64,000 bases of DNA, taken from the NCBI RefSeq assembly GCF_024138675.1, contig NZ_CP090959.1:2883501-2947500 (forward strand). The letters are read 5' to 3'. Shown here piece by piece: positions 38,443 through 49,744 of this stretch. Both the position numbers and the translations under genes were made by a program. The notes under the pieces were generated by a model. That model made no database searches and was not told the DNA's origin. It was given only the letters and a program-made list of their open reading frames with translations. Within the stretch, counting starts at the first letter, position 1; the number at the start of each line of letters is the position of its first letter. The DNA comes from Simiduia sp. 21SJ11W-1. Its GTDB lineage: Bacteria > Pseudomonadota > Gammaproteobacteria > Pseudomonadales > Cellvibrionaceae.

Positions 38443-39579
38443 CTAGCGGCGCGCTGCCATCAACTCGATAAAGTGATCGAACAAGGGCGCGGCATCGTGC
38501 GGGCCGGGGCTCGCCTCTGGGTGCCCCTGAAAACTGAAGGCCGGTTTGTCGGTGCGGTGGATGCCTTGCAGCGAGCCGTCGAACAAGCTTTTGTGGGTGG
38601 CACGCAAGTTTTCCGGCAGGCTGGCCTCATCTACGGCAAAGCCGTGATTTTGCGCGGTGATCATCACCTTGCCGGAATCCAGATCCTGCACCGGGTGGTT
38701 GCCGCCGTGATGGCCAAATTTCATTTTTACGGTTTTGGCACCACTGGCCAGCGCCAACAGTTGGTGCCCCAGGCAAATGCCGAACACGGGAATGTCGGTT
38801 TCCAGCAGCTGGGTGATCGCCTCAATAGCGTAATCACAGGGCTCCGGGTCGCCTGGGCCGTTAGAGAGGAAAACGCCATCGGGCTTGAGTGCCAGCACGT
38901 CCTCGGCTGTGGTTTGCGCAGGTACTACAGTGAGATCGCACCCGCGATCCACCAGCATACGCAAAATGTTGCGTTTCACGCCGTAATCAAAGGCCACCAC
39001 CTTGTAGGGCTTGTGGCTGGGCGTGCTGTAGCCCTCGCCCAATGCCCAGGAGCCTTCTACCCAGGGGTAAGCTTTTGCCGCCGTCACTTCTTTGGCGAGA
39101 TCCATGCCTTTCAGCCCGCCGAAAGCCTGCGCTTTTGACAGGGCGGCATCAGCGTCCACATCGCCTGCCATAATGCAGCCGCTTTGTGCGCCTTTGTCGC
39201 GCAGAATACGGGTGAGCCTGCGGGTATCTATGTCGGCAATACCCACAACATTGCGCTCGGCCAGGTAATCCTGCAGTGATTGCTCGTTGCGGAAGTTGCT
39301 GGCCAGCAGCGGCAAATCGCGGATCACAAGGCCTGCAGCCCAAACGCGATCACACTCTGCATCCTCGGCATTGGTGCCGGTGTTGCCGATGTGGGGGTAG
39401 GTTAAGGTGACGATTTGGCGGGCATAGGATGGGTCTGTCAGGATTTCCTGATAGCCGGTCATGGCGGTGTTAAACACCACCTCGCCAACGCTCGCGCCAG
39501 AGGCGCCTATGGCTGTACCTTTAAAAATGCTGCCGTCTTCAAGAACAAGAATGGCGGGACGTGGGGCACCAGTAGACAA
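38443..39579 (-). CDS. carA: Carbamoyl-phosphate synthase small subunit
   Basis: 378 residues. Glutaminase subunit with an N-terminal CPSase domain ([36 protein letters not shown]) and a class I glutamine amidotransferase (nucleophile Cys in [12 protein letters not shown], His in [13 protein letters not shown]). The start is a TTG at 39579, set by a very strong AGGAGGT five bases upstream; no ATG is suitable. Confidence 0.97.
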   Translation of the reverse strand: MSTGAPRPAILVLEDGSIFKGTAIGASGASVGEVVFNTAMTGYQEILTDPSYARQIVTLTYPHIGNTGTNAEDAECDRVWAAGLVIRDLPLLASNFRNEQSLQDYLAERNVVGIADIDTRRLTRILRDKGAQSGCIMAGDVDADAALSKAQAFGGLKGMDLAKEVTAAKAYPWVEGSWALGEGYSTPSHKPYKVVAFDYGVKRNILRMLVDRGCDLTVVPAQTTAEDVLALKPDGVFLSNGPGDPEPCDYAIEAITQLLETDIPVFGICLGHQLLALASGAKTVKMKFGHHGGNHPVQDLDSGKVMITAQNHGFAVDEASLPENLRATHKSLFDGSLQGIHRTDKPAFSFQGHPEASPGPHDAAPLFDHFIELMAARR

Positions 39580-39657
39580 GTCGACCTCCTAGGCAATGGC
39601 TGGCATTTTGACTTTTTTCAGGCTGAGCAAAACAACCATGCTTTTGACGGCATGTTG

Positions 39658-39670
39658 TGCGAATTTCGCA
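39658..39670. promoter_or_regulatory. Palindrome TGCGAA-T-TTCGCA upstream of carA
   Basis: A perfect 13-bp palindrome about 80 bp before carA, in the only space that could hold its promoter. It is not a clear ArgR or PyrR-type site. The remaining 39580-39886 gap has the terminator at 39704 and no gene. Confidence 0.35.
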
Positions 39671-39703
39671 TCATTTTTCGTAAAGAATTTCACCGCAGGT
39701 TGT

Positions 39704-39743
39704 AAAAAAGCGAGATGAAACCACTGTCTCATCTCGCTTTTTT
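39704..39743 (-). terminator. Terminator between the chemotaxis receptor and carA
   Basis: 15-bp perfect stem AAAAAAGCGAGATGA / TCATCTCGCTTTTTT with a 10-nt loop; T-rich on both sides. It insulates carA from the receptor gene. Confidence 0.85.
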
Positions 39744-39886
39744 AAAATTCTGTCTCGATCTATCCCCTGCGGTCGAAAAGGCGATTTTGCCCTGCTCTGA
39801 CCTAAAGCAACTTAACCGCGCATTTTACGGAAAGCGCCCTTGGCTGTCCACGCGCAATTTAAGTTAATTTCCGCAAGCCCCGCCCG

Positions 39887-41437
39887 TTAAACCTTAAACT
39901 GCTTCACAATCTTGGCCATACTGGCCGCCATTTCTGCCAATCGTGCTGTGCTGGCCGCAATTTCCATAGAACCTTCCGACGCCTGACGGGCCACACCGGC
40001 AATGTTTTCCATGTTGCGCTCCATTTCACGGGTAGCGGCGGATTGCTCTTCAGTGGCACTGGCAATTTGATTGGTTTTGTCTTTGATAGACCCAACCCCT
40101 GCGGTAATGGCATCGAGCGCGCGATTGGCCTCTTCGGCCTGGGTTACCGATTCACCAGCTTGCCCCGTGCCTTTATCCATCATTTGCACAGCTTCACGGG
40201 CGCCCGACTGCAGGCGCTCAATCATTACCTGAATTTCCTGGGTGGAGGTTTGGGTTCTGGAGGCCAGTGTGCGCACCTCATCGGCTACCACGGCAAAGCC
40301 GCGGCCTTGCTCACCTGCGCGCGCAGCCTCGATGGCGGCATTCAACGCCAGCAGGTTGGTTTGCTCGGCAATGCCGCGAATGACATCCAGCACGCTGCCA
40401 ATACTGTCGGTTTCAGAGCGCAGCTTGTCGATCACCTCTGCCGCGGCATTGATATCGCGTGCGAGGCCTTCAATTTTGATTACCGTGGAAGACACCACCG
40501 CCTTGCCACTATTGGCCTGGCGATCCGCCTCTTCGGCGTTGGCCGCAGCCTGTGACACGTTGCTGGACACATCGCCCACCACCTCGGCCATTTCGCGCAC
40601 GGCAGTAACCACCTGCTGGATTTCTGTTTGCTGGCGCACCACGCCGCGCTCGGTTTCTTTGGCCGTGCCTGAGAGCGAGGTAGCCTGCTGGTTGAGATCC
40701 GTTGCGGTGACCGAGAAGTCGGCAATAATGCCGTGCACCTTATCCACAAAGGTGTTGAACGCGGTAGACAGGCGCCCTACCTCGTCGTCTGAATTAACGG
40801 GCAAGCGCTGGGTGAGGTCGCCACCACCACCGGCAATATCTTCCAACGCCTCTGCCACCTGGTTGATGGGGCCCACAATGCCGGCCTGCAGCACATAACT
40901 GATAATGGCCGCCAGAATGCCAATCACCACCACAGTGCTAACCGCACCCCACACAGCGTCTGCTACCGCCTTGTTCAGCTCATCCAGGCTGGCAGAGAGG
41001 TATATGGTACCCACTTTGGCGCCATCAGCCTGAATGCCTGCCATTACATCCACCCGTTCATCGTGCACGGTAATGCCCAGGCTACCGGGCGAGCGTGGCG
41101 CGATGGCGGGCGGGCTATCGGCGCCTTTCACACCGCGCTCATACCACACAAACGGCTTGCCGTTTTGGCCGTAAATCACCGCCCCCAACACACGCCCCTG
41201 CTGCTGCAGGCTACCGAGAATGTCCCGCGCCGAGGCGCTATCGCCAAAAGCTATGGCGCCCACAGTGGCATTGCCGATAATTTCGGCCAAATCCTGGGTG
41301 TCTGATTGAATGGTGGCCTCCACGCGCTGCACCTCGGCGCGCACGGCCAGGGTGCTGGAGAGGATTACAGCCAGAATACTGGTGACGGTAATACCTAAAA
41401 ACACCTTCAATTTCAACGACATACTGAACATATTCAT
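39887..41437 (-). CDS. Methyl-accepting chemotaxis protein (CHASE8-like sensor)
   Basis: 516 residues. Membrane helix ([23 protein letters not shown]), periplasmic sensor of about 140 residues containing [22 protein letters not shown], a pattern of CHASE8 sensors, second helix ([18 protein letters not shown]), HAMP ([24 protein letters not shown]), then the signalling coiled coil with the invariant hairpin tip [38 protein letters not shown] 41437 chosen over two TTGs. It carries no C-terminal CheR tether. Ligand unknown. A sigma-28-like promoter precedes it. Confidence 0.93.
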   Translation of the reverse strand: MNMFSMSLKLKVFLGITVTSILAVILSSTLAVRAEVQRVEATIQSDTQDLAEIIGNATVGAIAFGDSASARDILGSLQQQGRVLGAVIYGQNGKPFVWYERGVKGADSPPAIAPRSPGSLGITVHDERVDVMAGIQADGAKVGTIYLSASLDELNKAVADAVWGAVSTVVVIGILAAIISYVLQAGIVGPINQVAEALEDIAGGGGDLTQRLPVNSDDEVGRLSTAFNTFVDKVHGIIADFSVTATDLNQQATSLSGTAKETERGVVRQQTEIQQVVTAVREMAEVVGDVSSNVSQAAANAEEADRQANSGKAVVSSTVIKIEGLARDINAAAEVIDKLRSETDSIGSVLDVIRGIAEQTNLLALNAAIEAARAGEQGRGFAVVADEVRTLASRTQTSTQEIQVMIERLQSGAREAVQMMDKGTGQAGESVTQAEEANRALDAITAGVGSIKDKTNQIASATEEQSAATREMERNMENIAGVARQASEGSMEIAASTARLAEMAASMAKIVKQFKV

Positions 41438-41800
41438 CAACAATGCACCTTGTTATTTCGCGCCCCAAATACGCCACTGCGGCCTGGCCCCGGGCAAGCA
41501 CCCCTTCATCGGGCCGCCCGGCGATTACTCAATGAGGTTATCGCGCAGGCCAACCAAATCTTTAATTAATCACAAGCGCCTAAGCACAGCGGGCTCGGGC
41601 AAGCTGCCATGAAGGGGCAAGCAGGCACTATTGAGCATAGTCAGCACTGGCGAAATCACCAAATACCGCGCCCAATGGCGTGCAGGCCCGGCAAGGCAGC
41701 GCTTGGGCTGCCAAATGGCCAGAAAAACTACGGGAAAGTGCAGAAAAACAGACGCAGGCGCACGGGCGCCCGCAACAACAGAGGGGAAAAAGCGCGAGGG
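41438..41800. other. 363-bp gap between dapB and the receptor gene
   Basis: Apart from the sigma-28-like promoter at 41538-41564, no gene, tRNA or clear terminator is seen. A GC-rich inverted segment near 41760-41775 may end dapB transcription, without a T-run. Confidence 0.5.
41538..41564 (-). promoter_or_regulatory. Sigma-28 (FliA)-type promoter of the chemotaxis receptor
   Basis: On the minus strand TAAAGATT, exactly 11 bases, then CGCGATAA. The FliA consensus is TAAAGTTT-N11-GCCGATAA, so 7/8 and 6/8 match at ideal spacing, about 100 nt before the receptor start. Confidence 0.65.
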
Positions 41801-42643
<843 letters not shown>

Positions 42644-42653
42644 CTAGCCGCTT

Positions 42654-43781
42654 TTATATTTTCATGTCGCCGAAAAAGTTTTTCATGCCCTCAAACCAGG
42701 AGCTTTGGCGCGGCGAGTGCTTGCTGTTGCCCATGGTTTCCTGGAAGTCGCGCAGCATTTGCTTTTGCTTGTTCGAGAGGTTCACCGGGGTTTCAACCAC
42801 CACGCGGCACATGAGGTCGCCCGGGGCGCCGCCGCGCACGGGCACCACACCCTTGCCACGCAAGCGGAACATCTTGCCGGTTTGGGTTTCCGGGGGCACT
42901 TTCAGCTTCACCCGGCCATCGAGTGTGGGCACTTCCAGCTCGCCACCTAAGGCTGCATCCACAAAACTGATGGGCACTTCACAATAGAGGTTGCGACCGT
43001 CGCGCTCGAATATGGGGTGATCATTAACGTGCACCTGCACATACAAATCACCGGCCGGGCCGCCGGCCTCACCGGCCTCACCCTCACCAGACAAACGAAT
43101 GCGATCGCCCGTATCAACACCTGGCGGCACTTTTACAGACAGGGTGCGGGTTTCTTCCTTGCGGCCCTGGCCATGGCAGCTGGTGCATGGGTCGGTAATG
43201 ATGGTGCCGCGGCCACGGCAGTTCGGGCAGGTTTGCTGCACGGCAAAGAAGCCTTGCTGCATACGCACCTGACCCACGCCACCACAGGTGCTACAGGTGC
43301 TGGCCTTGGTGCCCTTTTTCGCGCCGGTGCCATCACAGGGGTCGCACGCAACCAGGGTGGGCACTTTGATTTTTACCGTGGTGCCTTTAACGGCACTTTC
43401 CAGATCGAGATCCAGGGTGTAGCGCAAATCGGAACCGCGCGCTGGGCCTCCGCGCCCACGGCCGCCTCCGCCGCCACCAAAAATATCGCCAAACACGTCG
43501 CCAAAAATATCTGAAAAATTACCAAAGCCCTGGCCACCGCCACCACCGGCCATGCCTTCCACACCGCGATGACCGTATTGGTCGTAGGCGGCACGTTTTT
43601 GGCTGTCTGATAAAACCTCGTAGGCTTCACTCGCCTCTTTGAACTTCTCTTCGGCGGTTTTATCGTCGGGGTTACGGTCGGGGTGAAACTTCATGGCAAC
43701 GCGACGATAGGCCTTTTTCAGTTCCTTTTCGTCAACGCCACGCTCCACACCCAGCACTTCGTAATAATCACGTTTTGACAT
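42654..43781 (-). CDS. dnaJ: Chaperone DnaJ
   Basis: 375 residues. J-domain with HPD ([11 protein letters not shown]), Gly/Phe-rich linker, four CxxCxGxG zinc motifs ([32 protein letters not shown]) and the C-terminal substrate-binding domains. Stimulates DnaK ATPase. The 137-nt gap to dnaK holds a 7-bp hairpin GTACCCC/GGGGTAC (43802-43824) without a T-run. Confidence 0.98.
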   Translation of the reverse strand: MSKRDYYEVLGVERGVDEKELKKAYRRVAMKFHPDRNPDDKTAEEKFKEASEAYEVLSDSQKRAAYDQYGHRGVEGMAGGGGGQGFGNFSDIFGDVFGDIFGGGGGGRGRGGPARGSDLRYTLDLDLESAVKGTTVKIKVPTLVACDPCDGTGAKKGTKASTCSTCGGVGQVRMQQGFFAVQQTCPNCRGRGTIITDPCTSCHGQGRKEETRTLSVKVPPGVDTGDRIRLSGEGEAGEAGGPAGDLYVQVHVNDHPIFERDGRNLYCEVPISFVDAALGGELEVPTLDGRVKLKVPPETQTGKMFRLRGKGVVPVRGGAPGDLMCRVVVETPVNLSNKQKQMLRDFQETMGNSKHSPRQSSWFEGMKNFFGDMKI

Positions 43782-43918
43782 ACGCTGCTAACTTCACTTG
43801 GGTACCCCACACTTACCGGGGTACTGGGTTAATGCACTACGGCAAAAACAATGGCGCGACTCATTACAAGCCGCGCCCTGTTCGCTTACGATCAATTCAC
43901 TTCGGGGTTAACCGAAAC

Positions 43919-45856
43919 TTACTTTTGATCGTCTTTTACCTCTTCAAACTCGGCATCTACTACACCGTCGTCTGCTTTGGCTTTGGCGTTATCGGCGTCG
44001 GCTGCACCGGCACCGCCGGCGGCTTGGCCTGCCTGGGCCTGCTCGGCGTACATCTTCTGCGCCAAGGGTCCTGAGGCTTCGGTCAACTTCTGCGTTGCCG
44101 CATCCATTGCCGCCTTGTCATCGCCTTTCACTGCCACTTCCGCTTCTTTCAGGGCTGCGTCGATGGCGGCTTTCTCTTCATCGCTCGCCTTGTCGCCCGC
44201 CTCTTCCAGGGTTTTCTTGGTGGCTGAAATCAGGCCATCAAGGGTATTGCGGGTGGTCACCAGCTCTTCGAACTTCTTGTCCGCTTCGGCGTTGGCCTCG
44301 GCGTCGCGCACCATTTTTTCAATTTCTTCATCAGACAAGCCAGATGATGCCTTGATCACAATGGACTGCTCTTTACCGGTGGCCTTGTCTTTCGCGCTTA
44401 CGTTCAAAATACCGTTGGCATCGATGTCGAAGGTCACTTCAATTTGCGGCATACCGCGTGGAGCGGGCGGAATATCGGCCAAATCGAAACGGCCCAGCGA
44501 CTTGTTTTGTGCCGCCTGCTTGCGCTCACCTTGCACCACGTGAATGGTTACCGCGGTTTGGTTGTCTTCAGCGGTTGAGAACACCTGCGACTTTTTGGTC
44601 GGGATGGTGGTGTTCTTTTCAATCAGTGGTGTGGCTACACCGCCCATGGTTTCAATGCCCAGAGTCAGTGGTGACACATCCAGCAGCAGAACGTCTTTTA
44701 CATCGCCAGAGAGCACGGCACCCTGAATGGCTGCACCAATGGCTACCGCTTCATCGGGGTTGACGTCTTTACGTGGCTCTTTGCCGAAGAAATCGGTGAC
44801 GTATTTCTGCACCAGTGGCATACGGGTTTGACCGCCCACCAAAATTACGTCGTTGATCTCGCCCACTGAGAGGTCGGCATCGGCCAGCGCCTGCTTAACG
44901 GGCTCCATGGAACGCTTAACCAGCTCTTCAACCAAAGACTCAAGCTTCGAGCGCGTAAGCTTCACAACCAAGTGCTTGGGGCCGGTGGCATCTGCGGTGA
45001 TGTACGGCAGGTTCACTTCGGTCTGCTGGCTGGAAGACAGCTCGATCTTGGCCTTTTCTGCGGCTTCTTTCAGGCGCTGCAATGCCAGCGGGTCGCTGTG
45101 CAAATCAATGCCGTTGGTTTTCTTGAACTCGTCGGCCAAGTACTCGATCAGGCGCAGGTCAAAATCTTCACCGCCCAGGAAGGTGTCGCCGTTAGTGGCC
45201 AGCACTTCAAACTGGTGCTCGCCGTCTACATCGGCAATTTCGATGATCGAGATATCAAAGGTACCGCCACCCAAATCGTATACCGCGATGGTGCGATCGC
45301 CTTTCACTTTGTCCATGCCGTAGGCCAGTGCTGCCGCCGTTGGCTCGTTGATAATGCGCTTAACTTCAAGGCCTGCGATCTTGCCGGCATCTTTGGTGGC
45401 CTGACGCTGGGAATCGTTGAAGTAGGCCGGTACGGTAATTACCGCCTCGGTCACTGTTTCGCCCAGGTAATCCTCGGCGGTTTTCTTCATTTTCTTCAGC
45501 ACTTCGGCAGAAATTTGTGGCGGCGCCTTGCGATCGCCTTTCACTTCTACCCAGGCATCGCCATTGTCTGCACCCACAATTTTGTAGGGCACCATTTTGA
45601 TGTCTTTTTGCACAACATCGTCGGTGAACTTGCGGCCAATCAGGCGCTTCACCGCGAACAGGGTGTTGTGGGGGTTGGTGACTGCCTGACGCTTGGCGCT
45701 CTGGCCCACCAGTACCTCACCGTCATCGGTAAAGGCCACGATGGAGGGCGTAGTGCGATCGCCTTCAGCGTTTTCGATCACGCGCGTTTTCTCGCCGTCA
45801 AGTACAGACACACAAGAGTTGGTCGTACCCAGGTCGATACCGATGATTTTACCCAT
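43919..45856 (-). CDS. dnaK: Chaperone DnaK (Hsp70)
   Basis: 645 residues. ATPase domain opens [35 protein letters not shown] and [12 protein letters not shown] are signatures; substrate domain and helical lid follow, with a Gly/Ala-rich end and EEVKDDQK tail similar to the EEVKD end of E. coli DnaK. Order grpE-dnaK-dnaJ on one strand. Confidence 0.98.
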   Translation of the reverse strand: MGKIIGIDLGTTNSCVSVLDGEKTRVIENAEGDRTTPSIVAFTDDGEVLVGQSAKRQAVTNPHNTLFAVKRLIGRKFTDDVVQKDIKMVPYKIVGADNGDAWVEVKGDRKAPPQISAEVLKKMKKTAEDYLGETVTEAVITVPAYFNDSQRQATKDAGKIAGLEVKRIINEPTAAALAYGMDKVKGDRTIAVYDLGGGTFDISIIEIADVDGEHQFEVLATNGDTFLGGEDFDLRLIEYLADEFKKTNGIDLHSDPLALQRLKEAAEKAKIELSSSQQTEVNLPYITADATGPKHLVVKLTRSKLESLVEELVKRSMEPVKQALADADLSVGEINDVILVGGQTRMPLVQKYVTDFFGKEPRKDVNPDEAVAIGAAIQGAVLSGDVKDVLLLDVSPLTLGIETMGGVATPLIEKNTTIPTKKSQVFSTAEDNQTAVTIHVVQGERKQAAQNKSLGRFDLADIPPAPRGMPQIEVTFDIDANGILNVSAKDKATGKEQSIVIKASSGLSDEEIEKMVRDAEANAEADKKFEELVTTRNTLDGLISATKKTLEEAGDKASDEEKAAIDAALKEAEVAVKGDDKAAMDAATQKLTEASGPLAQKMYAEQAQAGQAAGGAGAADADNAKAKADDGVVDAEFEEVKDDQK

Positions 45857-45900
45857 GAAATTTCTCCAATTACTTAATCGTAAAATTCTTTAATGCGTTT

Positions 45901-45916
45901 CGGTGGCCAGCCACCG
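45901..45916. other. 7-bp hairpin in the grpE-dnaK gap
   Basis: CGGTGGC-CA-GCCACCG, 45 nt before dnaK, without a T-run. Farther upstream in the same gap the minus strand has GGTTGAAAA and CCAATATA about 15 bp apart, a weak sigma-32-like pair that could serve dnaK. Confidence 0.35.
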
Positions 45917-46024
45917 CTGTTCAATTTGTCTTGGTTTCGCGATGCGCTTGGCGCTATCGGCTACTTGCTGTGTATATTGGCGCATTTGGCGGGTTTTCAA
46001 CCCCTGTACGCCAATTTATCGCCC

Positions 46025-46609
46025 TTATTCGGGCGCTTTGGCCACCACCACCATGGCCGGGCGCACCAAGCGACCATGCAGGGTGTACCCCTTCTGGAAC
46101 ACATCCATCACCGTGTTGGGCTCAACCTCGGGGTTGGGCACCATGGTCATGGCCTGATGGAACTCGGGATCAAAGGGCTCGCCCTTAGGATCTATTTGCT
46201 CCACCTTGTGGCGCTTCAAACCGTCGATGAGTGATTTGAGCGTGAGCTCCAGGCCTTCGGTGACAGACTTGAACTGCTCGTCGGCGCCTTCCACCGAGGC
46301 CAGCGCGCGCTCCAGGTTGTCTGCCACTACCAGCATGTCAGACACAATCTTCTCCTGGCCGAATTTGTGGGCTTTCTCCACATCGGCTTCCGCCCGGCGA
46401 CGAATATTCTGCGCCTCGGCTGCTGCGCGCAGGGTGTTTTCCTTGGCTTGCTGCAATTCGGCCTCAAGCTCGGCAATGCGCGCCTCAAGGCCCGCGGGCT
46501 CAGCAGCTTCTGCACCTTCGGGATTGGCCTCTGCCTGGGCCTCGGGCGCCTCGTCTAGGGGTTCTACCTGTGGATTTTCTTGCTCGGTGGTCACTGTGGG
46601 TTGCTCCAT
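46025..46609 (-). CDS. grpE: Nucleotide exchange factor GrpE
   Basis: 194 residues. An acidic disordered N-terminus, long coiled coil ([43 protein letters not shown] in part), then the beta-wing domain ending with [23 protein letters not shown]. Releases ADP from DnaK and acts as a thermosensor. ATG 46609 (MEQPTV) was chosen; the longer in-frame stretch overlaps the promoter. Confidence 0.96.
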   Translation of the reverse strand: MEQPTVTTEQENPQVEPLDEAPEAQAEANPEGAEAAEPAGLEARIAELEAELQQAKENTLRAAAEAQNIRRRAEADVEKAHKFGQEKIVSDMLVVADNLERALASVEGADEQFKSVTEGLELTLKSLIDGLKRHKVEQIDPKGEPFDPEFHQAMTMVPNPEVEPNTVMDVFQKGYTLHGRLVRPAMVVVAKAPE

Positions 46610-46654
46610 CTCAATGTCTTCAATGGCGAGGGCTCGCCTTATAACAATGCAGCC

Positions 46655-46685
46655 TATATGGGGCCGCGCCAGAGACATTCAAGGG
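46655..46685 (-). promoter_or_regulatory. Sigma-32 heat-shock promoter of grpE-dnaK-dnaJ
   Basis: Minus strand CCCTTGAA, 14 bp, CCCCATATA: a near-consensus RpoH promoter (CTTGAA, CCCCATnT) about 45 nt before grpE. Confidence 0.88.
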
Positions 46686-46701
46686 AAATTTACTCAAGGG
46701 A

Positions 46702-46729
46702 TTGCATACAGTGAATTTTACTGTATAAA
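46702..46729 (+). promoter_or_regulatory. recN promoter
   Basis: -35 TTGCAT (46702-46707), 16-bp spacer, -10 TATAAA (46724-46729), overlapped by the LexA site. Confidence 0.65.
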
Positions 46730-46736
46730 TACACAG
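46721..46736 (+). promoter_or_regulatory. LexA (SOS) box of recN
   Basis: CTGTATAAATACACAG fits CTGT-N8-ACAG exactly and covers the -10 element. recN is a classic SOS gene. Confidence 0.88.
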
Positions 46737-46758
46737 CAAAAGAACCTAGGAGCCAGCC

Positions 46759-48417
46759 ATGCTCACACACCTCAGCATTCACAACTTCACCCTGGTAGAA
46801 CACCTGGAGCTGGAGTTAGACCAAGGCCTCACCGCCATTACCGGCGAAACCGGAGCCGGCAAATCGCTGCTACTGGATGCACTGGGCATGGCGCTGGGCG
46901 ACAAGGCCGATGCCGATAAGGTGCGCGCAGGCTGCGACCGTGCCGACATTTCCGCCACCTTTGATTTAAGCCAGCTGAGCAAGGCCTGCAAGTGGCTGAA
47001 GGCCCACGAACTAGAGGCCGAAAGTGAGTGCATACTACGCCGCACAGTGAGCGCTGATGGCCGCTCGCGGGCCTACATCAACGGGCAATCTGCCACCCTT
47101 ACCCAGCTGCGCAGCCTCGGCGAGCTGTTGATCGACATCCACAGCCAACACGCCCACCAGCGGCTCTTGAAGAAAGACCATCAGCGCGCGCTCATCGACC
47201 TCTACGGTGGCCACACCAGCCTCTACCAGGCCGTAAAGCAGGCTTGGCAAAGTTGGCAGGCGCTCGCCACGCAGCTGCAAGAACGCCAGCAAAACGATGC
47301 CGAAATATCCGCCCGCACCCAATTGTTGCGCTATCAGGTTGAAGAACTCGACCAGCTGGCACTGCAACCCCAAGAGCTGGACGCCCTGGAAGCCGAGCAC
47401 CGCCAGCTGGCCAATGCAGAATCTGTGATGGAGGCAAGCCAGCAGCTGGCAAACCTCTGCAATGACGATGAGCAAGGCCTGCTGGAAGGGCTAAACAAGG
47501 GGTTGCAGCTGCTAAAAAGCCTGCCCGATAAAAGCGAGCAGCTGCAAGAGGCCGAACAACTGCTGGTTACCGCACAGATTCAAATAGAAGAGGCCAGCCG
47601 CGCCATCGACCACCACATAGACAGCTTCGATGCCGACCCGCAGCGCCTGCAATGGCTGGAGCAGCGGCTGGACGCCATCTATCAGATTGCCAGAAAACAC
47701 CGGGTGAGCCCGCAGGAGCTGTGCGATTTGCACCAGTCTCTGGCTATGGAGCTGGCGAAACTGGCCGGTAGCGATATCGACCTGGATCAACTGGCGGCAG
47801 ATACCCAAAACGCGGAAGCCGGCTACCGCAAACTCGCCCTCGAACTCGGCCAGCAACGCCGCCAGGCCGCCATGCGCCTGGGCCGCGCCGTGAACCGCCA
47901 GTTGCAGCAACTGGCCATGACCAACGCCTCCATTGAGGTGAGCTTTACCGATTGCGCGCCTTCGGCCACGGGCCTTGAGGAGCTGGAAGTGTTAGTAAGC
48001 ACCAACCCCGGCCAACCACACCGCAGCCTGGCCAAGGTGGCCTCTGGCGGTGAGCTCTCGCGCATCAGCCTTGCCATTCAGGTGTGCCTGGCGCATAAGT
48101 CTGCCATTCCCACATTGATCTTTGACGAGGTAGACGTAGGTATTGGCGGCGCTACAGCCGATATTGTGGGCCGCCTGTTGCGCCAGCTTGGCCAGGCAGG
48201 CCAAGTGCTGTGTGTAACCCACCTGGCGCAGGTGGCCAGCAAGGCGCACCAGCACTTGCAAGTGCGCAAGCTCACACGCAAATCCGGCAGCGAATCCACA
48301 TTAGTGGCACTGGAGGGCGACGCCAAAACCGAAGAAATAGCCCGTATGTTGGGCGGCGTAGAGCTTACAGAGCAGTCGCGTGCCCATGCCCGTGAAATGC
48401 TGGAAATGGCCCAATAA
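46759..48417 (+). CDS. recN: DNA repair protein RecN
   Basis: 552 residues. SMC-like ATPase for double-strand-break repair. Walker A GETGAGKSLLLDALGMALG at residues about 29-47, long helical arms in the middle, ABC signature VASGGELSRISLAIQ and Walker B TLIFDEVDVGIGG near the C-terminus. TAGGAG precedes the ATG. SOS promoter upstream; convergent with fur. Confidence 0.98.
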   Translation: MLTHLSIHNFTLVEHLELELDQGLTAITGETGAGKSLLLDALGMALGDKADADKVRAGCDRADISATFDLSQLSKACKWLKAHELEAESECILRRTVSADGRSRAYINGQSATLTQLRSLGELLIDIHSQHAHQRLLKKDHQRALIDLYGGHTSLYQAVKQAWQSWQALATQLQERQQNDAEISARTQLLRYQVEELDQLALQPQELDALEAEHRQLANAESVMEASQQLANLCNDDEQGLLEGLNKGLQLLKSLPDKSEQLQEAEQLLVTAQIQIEEASRAIDHHIDSFDADPQRLQWLEQRLDAIYQIARKHRVSPQELCDLHQSLAMELAKLAGSDIDLDQLAADTQNAEAGYRKLALELGQQRRQAAMRLGRAVNRQLQQLAMTNASIEVSFTDCAPSATGLEELEVLVSTNPGQPHRSLAKVASGGELSRISLAIQVCLAHKSAIPTLIFDEVDVGIGGATADIVGRLLRQLGQAGQVLCVTHLAQVASKAHQHLQVRKLTRKSGSESTLVALEGDAKTEEIARMLGGVELTEQSRAHAREMLEMAQ

Positions 48418-48556
48418 ACGCCAATTACGCGTAGGCAAACAAAACACGCCGGGCGCACCTCTACACACTGATTTATAGGGCCGAGCGGATATATCGAGCG
48501 GGTTGAATTAAAGAGGCCAGAAACAGCAGCCGCGCCAACGCGCGGCCTGGGCGGGA

Positions 48557-48964
48557 TTACTTTTTAGGCTTAACGTAGAGCACCAGGTTGTGGTCGGTGA
48601 GCTCGTAGCCGTGCTCTGCGGCAATTTTTTCCTGCAGGGCTTCAATTTCATCATTGTGAAACTCAATCACCTTGCCGGTTTCAGTGCACACCATGTGATC
48701 GTGATGCTCGCCGCGATCAATTTCGAACACCGAGTGGCCCCCATCGAAGTTGTGACGGGTTACAAGGCCTGCGCTTTCAAACTGGGTAAGCACCCGGTAT
48801 ACGGTGGCCAGGCCCACATCTTCACCCTGCTCCAGCAAGGTTTTGTAGACTTCTTCTGCACTGTAATGGTGGCTGCCGTCAGACTCCAAAATTTGCAAAA
48901 TTTTCACCCGTGGCAACGTGACCTTGAGGCCAGCTTTGCGCAATTCCTGATTTTCCGAAGTCAT
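48557..48964 (-). CDS. fur: Ferric uptake regulator Fur
   Basis: 135 residues. Winged-helix DNA-binding half (LRKAGLKVTLPRVKILQILE...HYSAEEVYKTLLEQGEDVGLATVYRVLTQFESAGLV) and a metal-binding half with HFDGG-like region, HHDHMVCTETGKVIEFH. Only the first Cys of the CxxC pair of E. coli Fur is present, as in Pseudomonas Fur, so no structural Cys4 zinc site is expected. Divergent from bamE with a 72-bp gap. Confidence 0.97.
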   Translation of the reverse strand: MTSENQELRKAGLKVTLPRVKILQILESDGSHHYSAEEVYKTLLEQGEDVGLATVYRVLTQFESAGLVTRHNFDGGHSVFEIDRGEHHDHMVCTETGKVIEFHNDEIEALQEKIAAEHGYELTDHNLVLYVKPKK

Positions 48965-49036
48965 CTAGCATCCTCTATGCAGTGTCTGGCGAGTCCGGTA
49001 TTATCCCCGTTCGCTTAAGTTTGTGGAAGCCCTACA

Positions 49037-49510
49037 ATGTTGTCCCTGTTTCGCGCACCGGTTGCGCACCTGTTTTGTGTAAAAACTGTACTGATATTAA
49101 GCTTGGTTCTGCTTAGCGGTTGCAGCTATTTCCGTTTTCCCGGCGTGTACAAGATCTACATTCCCCAGGGCAATATCGTTAAAGAAGACATGGTGGACCA
49201 GTTGCAAGTGGGTATGACACGCCGCCAGGTGCGCTTTGTATTGGGTACGCCGCTCGTTGAAGACACCTTCCACGCCGACCGCTGGGACTACGTATGGACC
49301 TTGAAAGATCCTAAAGGCGAAACCCAGAAAAAGATTTTCACCGTATTCTTTGAGGGCGACCAGCTCACACGCTTTGAGGGCGACTACCACAAAGGCGCCG
49401 TACAAAAAGAAGAGGAAAGCCCGGCCTCTATAGCCGAGGCCAATAAAGTAGATGAAACCGCAGAAAAAGCGGCGGAAGATACCGTTGGCCCGCCGAAAGA
49501 AGACATCTAA
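49037..49510 (+). CDS. bamE: Outer membrane assembly factor BamE
   Basis: 157 residues. Lipoprotein signal ending in LLSGC (VLILSLVLLSGCS), then the SmpA/OmlA fold: VYKIYIPQGNIVKEDMVDQLQVGMTRRQVRFVLGTPLVEDTFHADRWDYVW in part. Part of the BAM complex. It has an acidic C-terminal tail (about 35 residues rich in Glu/Ala) beyond the E. coli length. Divergently transcribed from fur, as in Pseudomonas. Confidence 0.95.
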   Translation: MLSLFRAPVAHLFCVKTVLILSLVLLSGCSYFRFPGVYKIYIPQGNIVKEDMVDQLQVGMTRRQVRFVLGTPLVEDTFHADRWDYVWTLKDPKGETQKKIFTVFFEGDQLTRFEGDYHKGAVQKEEESPASIAEANKVDETAEKAAEDTVGPPKEDI

Positions 49511-49521
49511 GGCAATGACCA

Positions 49522-49547
49522 ACTGTTAGCGCCCGCGCGCTAACAGT
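49522..49547 (+). terminator. Hairpin after bamE
   Basis: 11-bp perfect stem ACTGTTAGCGC / GCGCTAACAGT with CCGC loop, 12 nt after the stop; no T-run follows, so termination strength is unclear. Confidence 0.5.
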
Positions 49548-49744
49548 GCCCTTGCAGACGAGATAGCGCAAAGCAGACCAATAGCGCAAACCCCGGCTAT
49601 GTAAATTCCACCCCCATCACGCTATAACCCGCCTATTCCCGCACAGCTAGTTCCCGCACAGCTAGCTGCGGTAAACACTCGAACATAAACAAGCCTGGGG
49701 CATAAACCCAACCGGCCCATCGCAGGAAAGCGTTCGGCAAGCCC

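Noticed and set aside
48965-49036. Fur box in the fur-bamE gap
   Set aside because: No GATAAT-type hexamer array was found in the 72 bp.
49636-49665. Short direct repeat TTCCCGCACAGCTAG x2
   Set aside because: Only two 15-bp copies in a gap with no associated gene or site; treated as incidental slippage.
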